Source: JBBDST01 sp040904765 (GTDB lineage Bacteria; Actinomycetota; Nitriliruptoria; Nitriliruptorales; Nitriliruptoraceae). Taken from it: 64,000 nt of DNA. Both the position numbers and the translations under genes were made by a program. A model generated the notes under the pieces. That model made no database searches and was not told where the DNA came from. It saw only the letters and a program-made list of their open reading frames with translations. The stretch is taken from positions 109,257-173,256 of the forward strand of contig JBBDST010000008.1 of NCBI GenBank assembly GCA_040904765.1, read 5' to 3'. Positions 21,128 through 30,310 of this stretch are shown piece after piece (within the stretch, counting starts at the first letter, position 1; the number at the start of each line of letters is the position of its first letter).

Positions 21128-21775
21128 GTGTCATACATTGGTGAAGTCGTTGCAGATGGCCCGTGGCAGGATCATGTTGATGGCCCCCTCTTGATTCGTA
21201 AGTTTGCTGTGGAGTCATTCGACAACAACGTCTACGTCATCGCGTGTGTCGCAACAGGTCGTGCGCTGGTTGTTGACGCTGCAGCCAGACCTGAGCGGAT
21301 CAAAGAAGCGGCTGCCGATTTTGAAGTGATTGCTGTCGTCCAAACCCATGGTCACTGGGATCATGTCCGTGCCTTTGAGGCTCTACGTGCGGACGGTTGG
21401 CCAATCTGGGGTCACAATGACGATCAAACGCTGTATCCAGGACCAATCGACCGGCATTTGTCTGACAACACGGTGATTCCGGTCGGGAACCTTTCCGTCT
21501 CAGTGATCCACTTACCTGGTCATACGCCTGGTTCGTTACTGTTTGCTGTCGAGGGTGATAGCCGACAGCACCTCATCTCTGGAGACACGCTGTTTCCTGG
21601 AGGGCACGGCAAAACTGATACTTTAGATGACCACACGCGTATTATGGATGGGTTAGAACAGCGCATATTTGCGGTGTTCCAAGACGGCACTTGGGTGTAT
21701 CCCGGCCATGGAGCCGACACCACCTTGGGTGCCGAACGTGACCAATTAGATGAATGGCGTGCGCGCGGCTGGTAG
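21128..21775 (+). CDS. MBL-fold metallo-hydrolase (glyoxalase II-like)
   Basis: A 215-residue metallo-beta-lactamase-fold hydrolase. The metal-binding residues are all there: THGHWDHVRAF (HxHxDH), the histidine in LPGHTPGS, the aspartate in ISGDTLFPGGHG, and the final histidine in YPGHGADT. The GDTLFPGGHGKTD pattern is typical of hydroxyacylglutathione-hydrolase-like members, some of which act on other thioesters. The start is GTG, 6 bases after GAGGAAA. It directly precedes panD with only 48 bases to the chosen panD start. The true substrate is unknown. Confidence 0.88.
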   Translation: MSYIGEVVADGPWQDHVDGPLLIRKFAVESFDNNVYVIACVATGRALVVDAAARPERIKEAAADFEVIAVVQTHGHWDHVRAFEALRADGWPIWGHNDDQTLYPGPIDRHLSDNTVIPVGNLSVSVIHLPGHTPGSLLFAVEGDSRQHLISGDTLFPGGHGKTDTLDDHTRIMDGLEQRIFAVFQDGTWVYPGHGADTTLGAERDQLDEWRARGW

Positions 21776-21823
21776 ATGAAACGCCTTGCAACACGCCCTC
21801 TACGAGCGAAAGACACCCGTGTT

Positions 21824-22204
21824 ATGCGTCGGACGTTAATGAAGTCAAAAATTCATCGTGCCACTGTCACCGAAGCGAATCTCAACTATGTTGGATCCGT
21901 AACGATTGACGGCGATCTTCTGGATGCCGCTGACATCTTGGTGCACGAAAAAGTGCAGATTGTGAACATTAACAATGGTGCACGTCTTGAGACCTACACC
22001 ATCCAAGGTCCACGCGGTAGCGGTGTGGTGTGTTTGAACGGAGCAGCAGCTCGACTGGTTCAACCCGACGATAAAGTGATCATCATCAGTTACGCCGAGT
22101 TCGAATCAGACGAGCTCGACGGTTTCACGCCGACCGTCGTCTTTGTAGACGAAACCAACCGGTTCACCAGTTTCGGTGTAGAGCAACACGCGATCATCAG
22201 CTAA
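21824..22204 (+). CDS. panD: Aspartate 1-decarboxylase precursor
   Basis: Makes beta-alanine from aspartate for pantothenate and CoA synthesis. The 126-residue proenzyme starts at the ATG at 21824 ([20 protein letters not shown]), which matches the family N-terminus; the open frame extends upstream to 21776 but those 16 residues have no family match. Self-cleavage between Gly24 and Ser25 in YVGSV would create the pyruvoyl group. Other motifs: [10 protein letters not shown] and [17 protein letters not shown], and VIIISYAEF. The ribosome-binding site is weak, so it may depend on translation of the upstream hydrolase gene. Confidence 0.95.
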   Translation: MRRTLMKSKIHRATVTEANLNYVGSVTIDGDLLDAADILVHEKVQIVNINNGARLETYTIQGPRGSGVVCLNGAAARLVQPDDKVIIISYAEFESDELDGFTPTVVFVDETNRFTSFGVEQHAIIS

Positions 22205-22235
22205 AAGCGTCGTGTGCCCTAGATCCGGCGTTATT

Positions 22236-22625
22236 TCAGTTGATGAATGGCGGAGCGCTCGCCACACCAATGGCTGCGGTAATGAGCACGATCGCGACAA
22301 TCAATGCTTTGCCAGCGAGGCGATGAGCGTCGGCTGCGTTGGTCGTTGCCTTTGCGGCGCGCATTAACATGTGTCCACTGCCTAATGCTGCCAATGCCAA
22401 CGCCGGGTGGACATAGGCAGTTTCAGGGTTCGCTTCCCAAAACCGGCCGGTTACGTACACCACAAATCCAAGCAGAACCTGAACATCTAGTAGCACCAGG
22501 GCCAACACGTAACGCCCGGACGTGAACTCTCGGGCATATTTAGCCTGAGAGTAAGCAGTTATTGACGTTGCGAGAACAATGAGGAAGACGAGATACCCCG
22601 ACCAGGTGTGGATTGCACTCAACAC
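22236..22625 (-). CDS. Four-helix membrane protein of unknown function
   Basis: A 129-residue protein with four hydrophobic helices (about residues 8-26, 40-60, 72-88, 106-124) and short loops. Histidines lie at residue 6 (AIHTWSGY), at the end of the second loop (YVHPALA), in SGHMLMR and in DAHRLAG, a spacing that could suggest heme or metal binding as in small cytochrome-b561-like proteins, but I do not recognise a family. It converges on panD with 31 bases between stop codons and lies 56 bases downstream of the next minus-strand gene start region, so it may have its own promoter. Confidence 0.6.
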   Translation of the reverse strand: MLSAIHTWSGYLVFLIVLATSITAYSQAKYAREFTSGRYVLALVLLDVQVLLGFVVYVTGRFWEANPETAYVHPALALAALGSGHMLMRAAKATTNAADAHRLAGKALIVAIVLITAAIGVASAPPFIN

Positions 22626-22681
22626 GTTTTCCGCCTTCTAGGTATGTAGCCGAAAGACTAGCCCTCTTATCGTCGTTTCGG

Positions 22682-24754
22682 TCAGATTTGTGCTTCAGCC
22701 AGGGTCGCCAATTCCCTTTTCAATTCAGCTATTTCGTCTCGCAGTCGGGCTGCGAACTCAAAGCGAAGGTCTGCTGCAGCTTCATGCATCTCTTCTTCAA
22801 GCCGCATGATGAGTGCTGCCAAGTCCTGTTGTGGCAACGTCTTAGGTATAAGTCCGGGACCGGATGGCACACTTGATGCTTCAGCGCCGCGATACACCTC
22901 GCCGCGCTCTTCAGCACGCACCGCTTCAATAATGTCGCCGACCCGTCGCTGGACCGAACGCGGGTCAATGTTGTGTTCTCGGTTGTACGCAAGTTGTTTA
23001 TCCCTGCGACGTTCAGTTTCATCCAAGGCTGAACGCATCGCTGCGGTAATTCGGTCGGCGTACATCAAAACGGTGCCGTCTACATGGCGTGCTGCACGCC
23101 CAATCGTTTGGATTAGTGAACGGGTTGAGCGCAAAAAGCCTTCTTTGTCTGCGTCAAGAATCGCAACGAGCGAAACTTCGGGCAAATCAAGTCCTTCACG
23201 CAGCAGGTTGATACCCACCAGCACATCAAACTCGCCGAGGCGTAACGCACGCAAAATGTTGACTCGTTCGACCGTGTCGATATCAGAGTGCAGGTAGCGC
23301 ACTCGAACACCGTTATCGAGCAGATAGTCAGTTAAATCTTCCGCCATTTTTTTGGTGAGTGTCGTAACTAGGACCCGTTGCGTGTTTGCTACACGCTGAC
23401 GAATCTCTTCCATTAGGTCATCAATCTGGCCGGTTGTTGGCCGAACGTCGATAGCCGGGTCGACTAGGCCTGTTGGCCGAATGATCTGTTCCACGACTGC
23501 ATCACTCTGCGCGAGTTCATAAGGGCCAGGCGTTGCCGACAGATACAACTGTTGGCCGACTGCATGAGCGAACTCGTCGAACATCAATGGCCGATTATCA
23601 AGTGCTGAAGGCAATCGGAAACCGTGTGTGATGAGGTTTTCTTTCCGTGATCGATCTCCCGCATACATGCCGCCAATCTGCGGGATAGTGACGTGTGACT
23701 CGTCGATAAGTACCAGAAAATCGTCGGGAAAATAGTCAAGCAAGGTGTACGGCGGTTCGCCGGGTAGGCGATTATCAAAGTGGCGGGAATAGTTCTCGAT
23801 GCCGTTGCAGAACCCGACTTCACGGATCATTTCAAGGTCGTGTTGGGTGCGCATTTTCAACCGTTGCGCTTCTAGTAGTTTGCTTTCCTGGTTGAAAGCG
23901 GACAGTTGTGTGTCAAGTTCCTCTTCTATCGTGCCTAATGCTCGCTGCAACGATTCGGGGGATGACACGTAGTGTGATGCTGGGAACACCGCGACTGATT
24001 CCACCGGTTTACTGACCTCGCCAGTAAGTGGATCAACGCGAATGATGCGTTCGATATCGTCGCCGAAATATTCAACCCGCACCGCACGCTCATCGTCAGC
24101 CGGGAATACTTCTAACGTATCCCCGCGTACCCGAAAGGTCCCGCGGGTCAGCACCAGGTCATTTCGGCTGTATTGCAAGTCGACCAGCTTGCGCATTGCG
24201 GCGTCAAGACCTGAACGCTCCCCCACGCGTAAGACCAGCACATGATCTTCATACTCGTACGGAGATCCAAGACCATAAATACAGGAAACCGATGCCACCA
24301 CAATGATGTCTCGTCGTGACAGCACCCCCATCGTCGCACGGTGACGCAGACGGTCAATTTCGTCATTTACTGACGAATCTTTTTCGATGTACGTATCGCT
24401 TGACGCGATGTAGGCCTCAGGTTGGTAGTAGTCGTAATAAGACACAAAATATTCAACCGCGTTGTTCGGAAAAAACTCTCGGAATTCGTTCGCGAGCTGC
24501 GCGGCAAGAGTCTTGTTTGGAGCAATGACAAGGGTGGGCCGCTGCACCGCTTCAATCACTTTGGCCGCAGTGAACGTCTTGCCTGTACCGGTTGCACCAA
24601 GCAACGTGACACGCGCTAAACCGTCCGATAGTGCTCGGACAATTCCGTCGATAGCTGTGGGTTGATCACCCGAGGGAGCAAATTCGCTCACAACCTCGAA
24701 CGGTTGCGCATGCTGCACATGACGGTGTAGTTGGAAACGTTCAGGTGCGCTCAT
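22682..24754 (-). CDS. uvrB: Excinuclease ABC subunit B
   Basis: The helicase-like damage-verification subunit of nucleotide excision repair. It has the Walker [38 protein letters not shown] beta-hairpin, [42 protein letters not shown] and [13 protein letters not shown], plus the C-terminal UvrC-contact motif [20 protein letters not shown]. The frame is open from 24820 but I choose the ATG at 24754 ([13 protein letters not shown]), which gives 690 residues; the extra upstream residues would overlap coaE and match nothing. It lies 22 bases after the coaE stop. Confidence 0.95.
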   Translation of the reverse strand: MSAPERFQLHRHVQHAQPFEVVSEFAPSGDQPTAIDGIVRALSDGLARVTLLGATGTGKTFTAAKVIEAVQRPTLVIAPNKTLAAQLANEFREFFPNNAVEYFVSYYDYYQPEAYIASSDTYIEKDSSVNDEIDRLRHRATMGVLSRRDIIVVASVSCIYGLGSPYEYEDHVLVLRVGERSGLDAAMRKLVDLQYSRNDLVLTRGTFRVRGDTLEVFPADDERAVRVEYFGDDIERIIRVDPLTGEVSKPVESVAVFPASHYVSSPESLQRALGTIEEELDTQLSAFNQESKLLEAQRLKMRTQHDLEMIREVGFCNGIENYSRHFDNRLPGEPPYTLLDYFPDDFLVLIDESHVTIPQIGGMYAGDRSRKENLITHGFRLPSALDNRPLMFDEFAHAVGQQLYLSATPGPYELAQSDAVVEQIIRPTGLVDPAIDVRPTTGQIDDLMEEIRQRVANTQRVLVTTLTKKMAEDLTDYLLDNGVRVRYLHSDIDTVERVNILRALRLGEFDVLVGINLLREGLDLPEVSLVAILDADKEGFLRSTRSLIQTIGRAARHVDGTVLMYADRITAAMRSALDETERRRDKQLAYNREHNIDPRSVQRRVGDIIEAVRAEERGEVYRGAEASSVPSGPGLIPKTLPQQDLAALIMRLEEEMHEAAADLRFEFAARLRDEIAELKRELATLAEAQI

Positions 24755-24776
24755 ATGCTCACGGTAGCGGTTTACG

Positions 24777-25379
24777 TTAAGGACTGGTAAGCGTTTCATA
24801 GAGCTTCGCGACGGCCTCAACCAACGTTTCTTGGTCCGTTGAGTTGTCGATCACATGCGTTGCATGCTGGCGGCGGGTCACATCGTCTGTTTGTGCCGCG
24901 ATACGCGCTGCGACATCGTCAGGATCTAAACCTCTTTGGGTGATCAGGCGCTCACGACGCACAGCGTCGTCACACGTGACCACCACAATCGCGTCATACC
25001 GCGACAAATCTTGCGTTTCGATCAGTAATGGATGATCAACGACCGCGAGCGATGACGTTGGCAGTTGCTGTTCGCGTGTGCAGATCCATTGATGTAAACG
25101 TTTAGCGATATGCGGATGTGTGATCTGCTCTAGGTCGTTAAGGGCGACAGGATCAGGGAACACGATGGCAGCCAACGCCTGACGATCCAATGACCCGTCG
25201 GCATGAAATATGTCATCGCCAAAACGATCACGAACTTCGCTGAGGGCTGGTTTATCAACACTTAAAATCTCACGTGCGATGACATCAACATCACACACGA
25301 CAGCACCATGGGTGGCCAACAGGCGCCCAACAGTGCTTTTCCCGCTACCGATCCCTCCCGTTAATCCAACCAGTTTCAT
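24777..25379 (-). CDS. coaE: Dephospho-CoA kinase
   Basis: Phosphorylates the ribose 3'-hydroxyl of dephospho-CoA in the last step of CoA synthesis. A 200-residue P-loop kinase with Walker [18 protein letters not shown] at the N-terminus, [10 protein letters not shown], and [21 protein letters not shown]. The start is the ATG at 25379, preceded by AGAGGA at 7 bases; an alternative GTG at 25397 lies inside the rpsA terminator-like hairpin and is unlikely. Sits between rpsA and uvrB on the minus strand, as in other actinobacteria by my recollection. Confidence 0.94.
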   Translation of the reverse strand: MKLVGLTGGIGSGKSTVGRLLATHGAVVCDVDVIAREILSVDKPALSEVRDRFGDDIFHADGSLDRQALAAIVFPDPVALNDLEQITHPHIAKRLHQWICTREQQLPTSSLAVVDHPLLIETQDLSRYDAIVVVTCDDAVRRERLITQRGLDPDDVAARIAAQTDDVTRRQHATHVIDNSTDQETLVEAVAKLYETLTSP

Positions 25380-25395
25380 CGCATCCTCTTTGCCC

Positions 25396-25435
25396 ACAGT
25401 AAAGCCCCGGCGTGAGCAAGCCGGGGCTTTACTGT
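25396..25435 (-). terminator. Strong hairpin after rpsA
   Basis: A perfect 16-base-pair inverted repeat: ACAGTAAAGCCCCGGC at 25396-25411 pairs with 25420-25435, around an 8-base loop. It begins 10 bases after the rpsA stop. There is no T-run after the stem in the direction of transcription, as is often the case in high-GC Actinobacteria. It probably ends most rpsA transcripts and would leave coaE to a separate or read-through transcript. Confidence 0.8.
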
Positions 25436-25445
25436 CATGAGCGAA

Positions 25446-26906
25446 CTATTTCTCGTCGTCGCTTGCTTCTTCATCAGCTGACGCATCTTCTTGCACTGCA
25501 GCTTCATCAGGCGCAGGAGCGTCTTCACCTGCAGGCTCTGCGTCATCTGCCGCTACGTCATCTGCGGGAACTGCATCATCCGTCGCGTCTGTGGCTTCGG
25601 CCTCGTTGGCTGGCACACCAAAGCCGGCTTGTGCGAAGGCCGCAGCCAGTGAGCCGGCAAGCGGCGCGTCGTCGTCTTGACTTGAAGAGTACGCGGCTTC
25701 GACAACGGGCTCTTCGTTGTATGCGGCAGGCGTTTCGGAAGGTTCAGCGCCAGGGCTGGCTTGCTTCATGGAGAGACTGATGCGGCGACGCACCGTATCG
25801 ATGTCAATCACCTTGACCTCTACCGTGTTACCGACATTGACGACTGCTTCAGGTACTTCGATGTGCCGCTCAGACAGTTCCGAAATGTGGACGAGGCCTT
25901 CGATGCCTTCGGCGACTTTTACGAACGCACCAAATGGCACCAGTTTGGTAACCACGCCTTCAACAACATCGTTGATGCCGTTTTCACGGGCGAAACGCTG
26001 CCATGGGTCTTCTTGTGTTGATTTCAACGACAGTGAAACACGTTCGCGGTCGCGGTCGACGTCAAGAACTTCAACCTCAACTTCGTCGCCGACTTCAACC
26101 ACCTCAGATGGGTGGTCAATGTGCTTCCACGACAGTTCGGAGACGTGTACCAGACCATCTACGCCACCAAGATCAACGAAGGCGCCGAAGTTGACGATGC
26201 TGGATACGACACCTGCCCGGACCTCGCCTTTTTGCAGCGAGTTCAAGAAGTCATTGCGGAACTCCGACTGGGTCTCTTCGAGGAACTTGCGTCGAGATAG
26301 CACGACGTTGTTCCGGTTTTTGTCGAGTTCGATGATCTTGCATTCGAGTGTTTCGCCCACGTAAGGAGCCAAATCACGCACGCGACGCATCTCAACTAGT
26401 GATGCTGGCAGGAAACCGCGCAGACCAATGTCGATGATCAGGCCACCTTTGACCACTTCGATGACGCCGCCTTGAACGGTGAGGTCATCGTTGTAGATGC
26501 GTTCGATCGTGCCCCAGGCGCGTTCGTACTGGGCGCGTTTTTTGGAGAGGACGAGGCGACCCTCTTCATCTTCTTTCTTCATGACAAGCGCTTCAATCAC
26601 GTCACCAACAGACACAATTGAGCTGGGGTCGACATCAAGTTTGATGGAAAGCTCGCGGGCCGGTATCACACCTTCTGATTTCCAGCCGATGTCCAACAGA
26701 ACCTCGTCGGGGTCGACTTTTACGACAACACCTTCGATCAGTTTGCCTTCCTCCATGGCAGTAACGGTGCCTTCGAGGGCGGCTTCAAACTCTTCGTCAG
26801 TGAGGTCATATCCAACGATTGATTCGCCAGTTGAGGTCATCTGACCACCGGGATCACTTGACAGTACGACGAGTTCTTCGGGTGTAGGAATAGTGGATTC
26901 GGACAT
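25446..26906 (-). CDS. rpsA: 30S ribosomal protein S1
   Basis: A 486-residue RNA-binding ribosomal protein with four S1 domains, at about residues 52-123, 138-208, 225-297 and 312-383; signatures include GVIEVVKGGLIIDIGLRGFLPASL, NFGAFVDLGGVDGLVHVSELSW and PFGAFVKVAEGIEGLVHISELS. Four domains are usual for actinobacterial S1, against six in E. coli. The last ~100 residues are acidic and low in complexity (runs of Ala, Asp, Glu), likely disordered. S1 helps bind messenger RNA to the 30S subunit. A strong hairpin follows the stop. Confidence 0.96.
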   Translation of the reverse strand: MSESTIPTPEELVVLSSDPGGQMTSTGESIVGYDLTDEEFEAALEGTVTAMEEGKLIEGVVVKVDPDEVLLDIGWKSEGVIPARELSIKLDVDPSSIVSVGDVIEALVMKKEDEEGRLVLSKKRAQYERAWGTIERIYNDDLTVQGGVIEVVKGGLIIDIGLRGFLPASLVEMRRVRDLAPYVGETLECKIIELDKNRNNVVLSRRKFLEETQSEFRNDFLNSLQKGEVRAGVVSSIVNFGAFVDLGGVDGLVHVSELSWKHIDHPSEVVEVGDEVEVEVLDVDRDRERVSLSLKSTQEDPWQRFARENGINDVVEGVVTKLVPFGAFVKVAEGIEGLVHISELSERHIEVPEAVVNVGNTVEVKVIDIDTVRRRISLSMKQASPGAEPSETPAAYNEEPVVEAAYSSSQDDDAPLAGSLAAAFAQAGFGVPANEAEATDATDDAVPADDVAADDAEPAGEDAPAPDEAAVQEDASADEEASDDEK

Positions 26907-27186
26907 CGGTTTACGGTCTCTTTATCGGTTTAGGGGTAACAGCTAGCGGTTGTGGCATGCCAGCGGTTCTGGACAAACTTCCGTTACACAGGGTGCGCAC
27001 GGAAGCGCTACGGCACACAAAAGTGCGCGTAAGCAAGTAAGCGTGACAGCCTTACGGGGACGTGTCAATGTAAAACTCACCCTGCTTGGTTGCAAAGATA
27101 CCGCGCCGATGGCGCGTGTGAGCGTGTTTTCGTTAATCCGGTAGCGTTCGTTCAAAGATCACGACGACTTCACTAAAGGGCCCCGC

Positions 27187-27606
27187 ATGTTTGGTCGCCG
27201 ACGCCGCACTCCACCGATGACCCTGGAACCACTCCCCGACGGCCTACCCAAACGAGGCTTGTTTACCGAACCGGTACGGGTTACACGCTTGACAGCCAGC
27301 CACGAGAAGCACGGAACAGATCAGGTACGCGTAACGTTTCTTACCGAAGTGCGCGATGCGACCGATCGTCGTTGCTCTGATTTGTTTGTTGAAGCCCTCG
27401 TGAGATCGCCCGAACGAGAACGGCTAGTAAGTGGCACAACTGACCTGCTAGGCCGCATCCGTTTTCGCATTGTGGGTGATCTGGGGGTTTACACCACTAC
27501 CATCACCAACGTGGGAGCATTCGGTCTACAGTGGGATGATACGACAGAGGGGCTGACGTTGACTTATCAGGCCAGCGACGCCTCACTAGGAGACGGACAT
27601 GAGTGA
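27187..27606 (+). CDS. Small protein with Ig-like/transthyretin-like repeat pattern
   Basis: A 139-residue protein with no signal peptide or membrane segment. After a basic start (GRRRRTPP), residues about 30-130 alternate short strands in a pattern like bacterial Ig-like or prealbumin-like beta-sandwich domains, ending in GTTDLLGRIRFRI..GVYTTTITNVGAFGLQWD. I do not know a named family for it. AAGGG precedes the ATG. Its last 8 bases overlap the start of the GrdB-like selenoprotein gene, so the two are translationally coupled and probably work together. It could be a structural or binding partner of that enzyme, but this is inference only. Confidence 0.7.
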   Translation: MFGRRRRTPPMTLEPLPDGLPKRGLFTEPVRVTRLTASHEKHGTDQVRVTFLTEVRDATDRRCSDLFVEALVRSPERERLVSGTTDLLGRIRFRIVGDLGVYTTTITNVGAFGLQWDDTTEGLTLTYQASDASLGDGHE

Positions 27607-28579
27607 GCCAACTACCCCTGATGAAATGAACGAGCAAGGACTGACGTTCGCAGAGTTTCGAACCATGTTCCACTATGCCGAACATGCCGACATGCAATTC
27701 AAATTTTTGAAGCATTACGATGACGCTGCTGGTGCGGCTGCGATTGCTTCCATCTTCAAGGCAGTCGGTGAAACGCTTGACTCAGGCGACGTGTCTGCGC
27801 TGCACCGTGCTGTACAACGGGCTCAAGCTGACGCGTCACATATCCCACGGCCGGAGGAGCTTCCGACGGCAGCAGAAATTCCGTTTGCGCCGGTCACCAA
27901 GCCGCTGGCTGACATTAATCTCGAACTTTTGAGTGCAGGTGGCGTGTTTGTTAAGGGTGACGACCCGATGGGTCCAGACGGGCCAACGCAGGAAAACTCG
28001 CTTGGCCTCATTACCGAGTTTCTCAGAGGCATACCCACCCTATCTGTGATTCCCAAAGACACCCCAGATACTGAATTGACCGCCCGTCACCCCGGTTATG
28101 ACGCACTCACCCCACAACGTGACCCAGCAACCGTGTTTCCCCTTTCAACGCTGCGAGAACTGGCTGCTGAAGGCGTGGTTGGTATTGCCGATCATCACGG
28201 GTCTTTCACCGGAGCCACATCATTTGGCCGGTTAAAAAAAGAAATCGCGCCAGAATGGGCAGCGCAATACAGCGCTCGTGACGTCGATGCGGTCTTGTTG
28301 GTGGCTACCTGACCAGCCTGCCACGGGTCGGTCGGACTCGTAGCACGCGCATTGGAATCAGCCGGTATCCCAACGGTCGTCATCGCTATCGAAGCGTACG
28401 TTGGCGCTATCGAAAAACTTGGCGTGGCCCGCTTGTTAATCACACCTCACGCGATGGGCCGCACGGTAGGTCCCGCATTTCATCGTGAGCGTCAACGCGA
28501 AGTAGTAACCGAAGCACTTGCTTTGCTTACCAACGCCACCGAACCTGTCATAAAGACGATGGGACCACTGGACGACTGA
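27599..28579 (+). CDS. GrdB/PrdB-like reductase, probable selenoprotein (in-frame UGA)
   Basis: One 326-residue reading frame is interrupted only by TGA at 28310-28312, codon 238. Both sides belong to the same family, known to me as the glycine/sarcosine/betaine/D-proline reductase selenoprotein B type: SAGGVFVKGDDPMGPDGPTQ and DVDAVLLVAT before the TGA, and PACH then GLVARALESAGIPTVVIA after it, ending in MGRTVGPAFHRERQ. Relatives, from memory, have cysteine at this spot in a C-P-x-C-H motif; here it would read U-P-A-C-H, with Cys241 as resolving thiol. A SECIS-like hairpin starts 4 bases after the TGA (separate entry). Translation as a selenoprotein is the best reading; a truncated 237-residue product would lose the active site. 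Substrate is unknown. It overlaps the gene before it and lies 45 bases before the flavoprotein gene. Confidence 0.85.
28316..28348 (+). promoter_or_regulatory. SECIS-like hairpin downstream of UGA
   Basis: Immediately after the in-frame TGA, 28324-28329 (CGGGTC) pairs with 28335-28340 (GACTCG, with one G-U pair) around the 5-base loop GGTCG. The stem extends outward by A-T, a C/A mismatch, then C-G, G-C and T-A, and further C-G and G-C beyond another mismatch. The loop begins 17 bases after the TGA. The E. coli fdhF element has an AGGUCU loop beginning at almost the same distance, and the GGUC there is a SelB contact. Placement and loop sequence support selenocysteine insertion. Confidence 0.75.
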
Positions 28580-28624
28580 AGGGCTCCCGTACATCCACTA
28601 CGGTCGCGTGTACGGGAGAACGGG

Positions 28625-30310
28625 ATGTTTATGGCAGTATCGTCACCACCCAAAAATGTGGACTGTGTGATTATCGGTGCCGGTTTTAGTGGCATCTACA
28701 TGTTGCATGCGTTGCGTGAAGATGGCTACGACGCGATCGTGCTCGAAGCCGGAGATGACGTCGGTGGAACCTGGTATTGGAACCGTTATCCCGGTGCACG
28801 TTGCGACGGTCCTAGTGTCGAATATTCCTACTCTTTCTCTGATGAGATCCAGCAGGAATGGACGTGGAGTGAGAAATATGCGGCCCAACCTGAGATCTTG
28901 TCGTACGCCCGTTATATCACCGACCGATTGCAACTGCGCGAACGGATGTTCTTCAACACGACGGTCACCGCAGCCCACTATGACGAGTCACAGAACGGCT
29001 GGACGGTAACCACAGCCGCCGGCGACGTAATCGATGCGGCATTTTGTGTAATGGCAACAGGACCGCTGTCGAGCCCGAAAATTCCGGATATTGACGGCCT
29101 TGAGACATTTGATGGCGAGGTACTTCTGACCTCACGCTGGCCTGAAGGTCAGCACGATTTTTCTCAGCGACGAGTCGGCGTTATCGGTACTGGCTCAACT
29201 GGCATGCAGATTGTTCAAGCATTAGCGCCTGCGGCACAAGAACTGTTCGTATTCCAACGCACCGCCAACTACGCCGTTCCGGCCCGCAACCGGCCGTTGA
29301 CGACGGATGAAGTCGCGGACGTAAAACAAAACTATGCGGCACTTCGAGCGGCACAGCGCGATACGTACGGTTTGAATCTGAACAAGACATTGAACTCCCA
29401 GAAAGCTACTGAGGTTTCCGCCGAAGAGCGTGCTGCCGTATTTTGGGAGCGTTGGACCGCGGGTGGAACCGGCTTTATCGCCTCTTTTTCGGATCTCATC
29501 ACCGATGAAGACGCCAACGCGGCAGCAGCCGAGTTTCTGCATGACCGCATTCGTGACACGGTTACCGATCCAGTAGTCGCTGAAGCGCTCATCCCGCGCG
29601 GGCAGATGGTTGGTGGCCGGCGCCTGCAGGTTGAAGACGGCTATTACAGCGTCTTCAACGACCCCCACGTCACGCTGGTTGACATTCGCGACGATGACAC
29701 GTTTGGTGTAACTGCTGCAGGTGTGCGAACCGGCACAGGCGATATTGCGCTTGATGTTTTAATCCTCGCAACCGGTTTTGACGCACTTACCGGCTCACTT
29801 CAGGCCATCGATATCCGTGGCAGCGACCAGGTGACTTTCCGTGACGCATGGCGTGACGGTCCGTTGACACATCTTGGACTTATGGTGCCTGGTTTCCCCA
29901 ATTTGTTTATCACGGTTGGTCCAGGCAGCCCATCGGTCCGCACGAACATGATCCCGTCGATTGAGCAGCACGTTGAATGGATCCGAGACTGCCTGCGATT
30001 TATGCGTGCCAACGAGTATCAGACAGTTGAGGCGTCCCGAGAAGCTGCTGAACAGTGGACAGCTCATGTGCAAGACGTGGCATCAGAAACCATCTTGTTT
30101 CGCACCCCATCTTGGTACAACGGGTCGAACGTGGATGGTAAAGCACGAGTGTTTATGCCGTATGTCGGAGGCGCACCGCAGTATCGGCGTCACTGCGAAC
30201 AGGTGGTTGCCGATGGCTACCGCGGCTTCATGTTTACCGATTCACGCGATCTAGCCAACGCTGGCACTGAAACGTACGGCGTCGAGCATGCGAATGCTCC
30301 GCTGTCGTAA
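28625..30310 (+). CDS. Baeyer-Villiger-type flavin monooxygenase (altered fingerprint)
   Basis: A 561-residue FAD- and NADPH-dependent oxygenase family member. The FAD Rossmann motif GAGFSG is at 18-23 and continues as HALREDGYDAIVLEAGDDVGGTWYWNRYPGARCD-like sequence split across residues about 26-60; the NADPH motif GTGSTGMQIVQ is at 188; ILATGFDALTG is near 380. The Baeyer-Villiger fingerprint F-x-G-x3-H-x3-W-P appears as F162..G164..Leu168..W172 P173: the histidine is leucine (codon CTG). The gene otherwise looks whole. GGGAGAACGGG precedes the ATG. It sits 45 bases after the selenoprotein gene, probably one transcript. Its last 60 bases overlap the end of the HAD gene on the other strand. 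Confidence 0.88.
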   Translation: MFMAVSSPPKNVDCVIIGAGFSGIYMLHALREDGYDAIVLEAGDDVGGTWYWNRYPGARCDGPSVEYSYSFSDEIQQEWTWSEKYAAQPEILSYARYITDRLQLRERMFFNTTVTAAHYDESQNGWTVTTAAGDVIDAAFCVMATGPLSSPKIPDIDGLETFDGEVLLTSRWPEGQHDFSQRRVGVIGTGSTGMQIVQALAPAAQELFVFQRTANYAVPARNRPLTTDEVADVKQNYAALRAAQRDTYGLNLNKTLNSQKATEVSAEERAAVFWERWTAGGTGFIASFSDLITDEDANAAAAEFLHDRIRDTVTDPVVAEALIPRGQMVGGRRLQVEDGYYSVFNDPHVTLVDIRDDDTFGVTAAGVRTGTGDIALDVLILATGFDALTGSLQAIDIRGSDQVTFRDAWRDGPLTHLGLMVPGFPNLFITVGPGSPSVRTNMIPSIEQHVEWIRDCLRFMRANEYQTVEASREAAEQWTAHVQDVASETILFRTPSWYNGSNVDGKARVFMPYVGGAPQYRRHCEQVVADGYRGFMFTDSRDLANAGTETYGVEHANAPLS

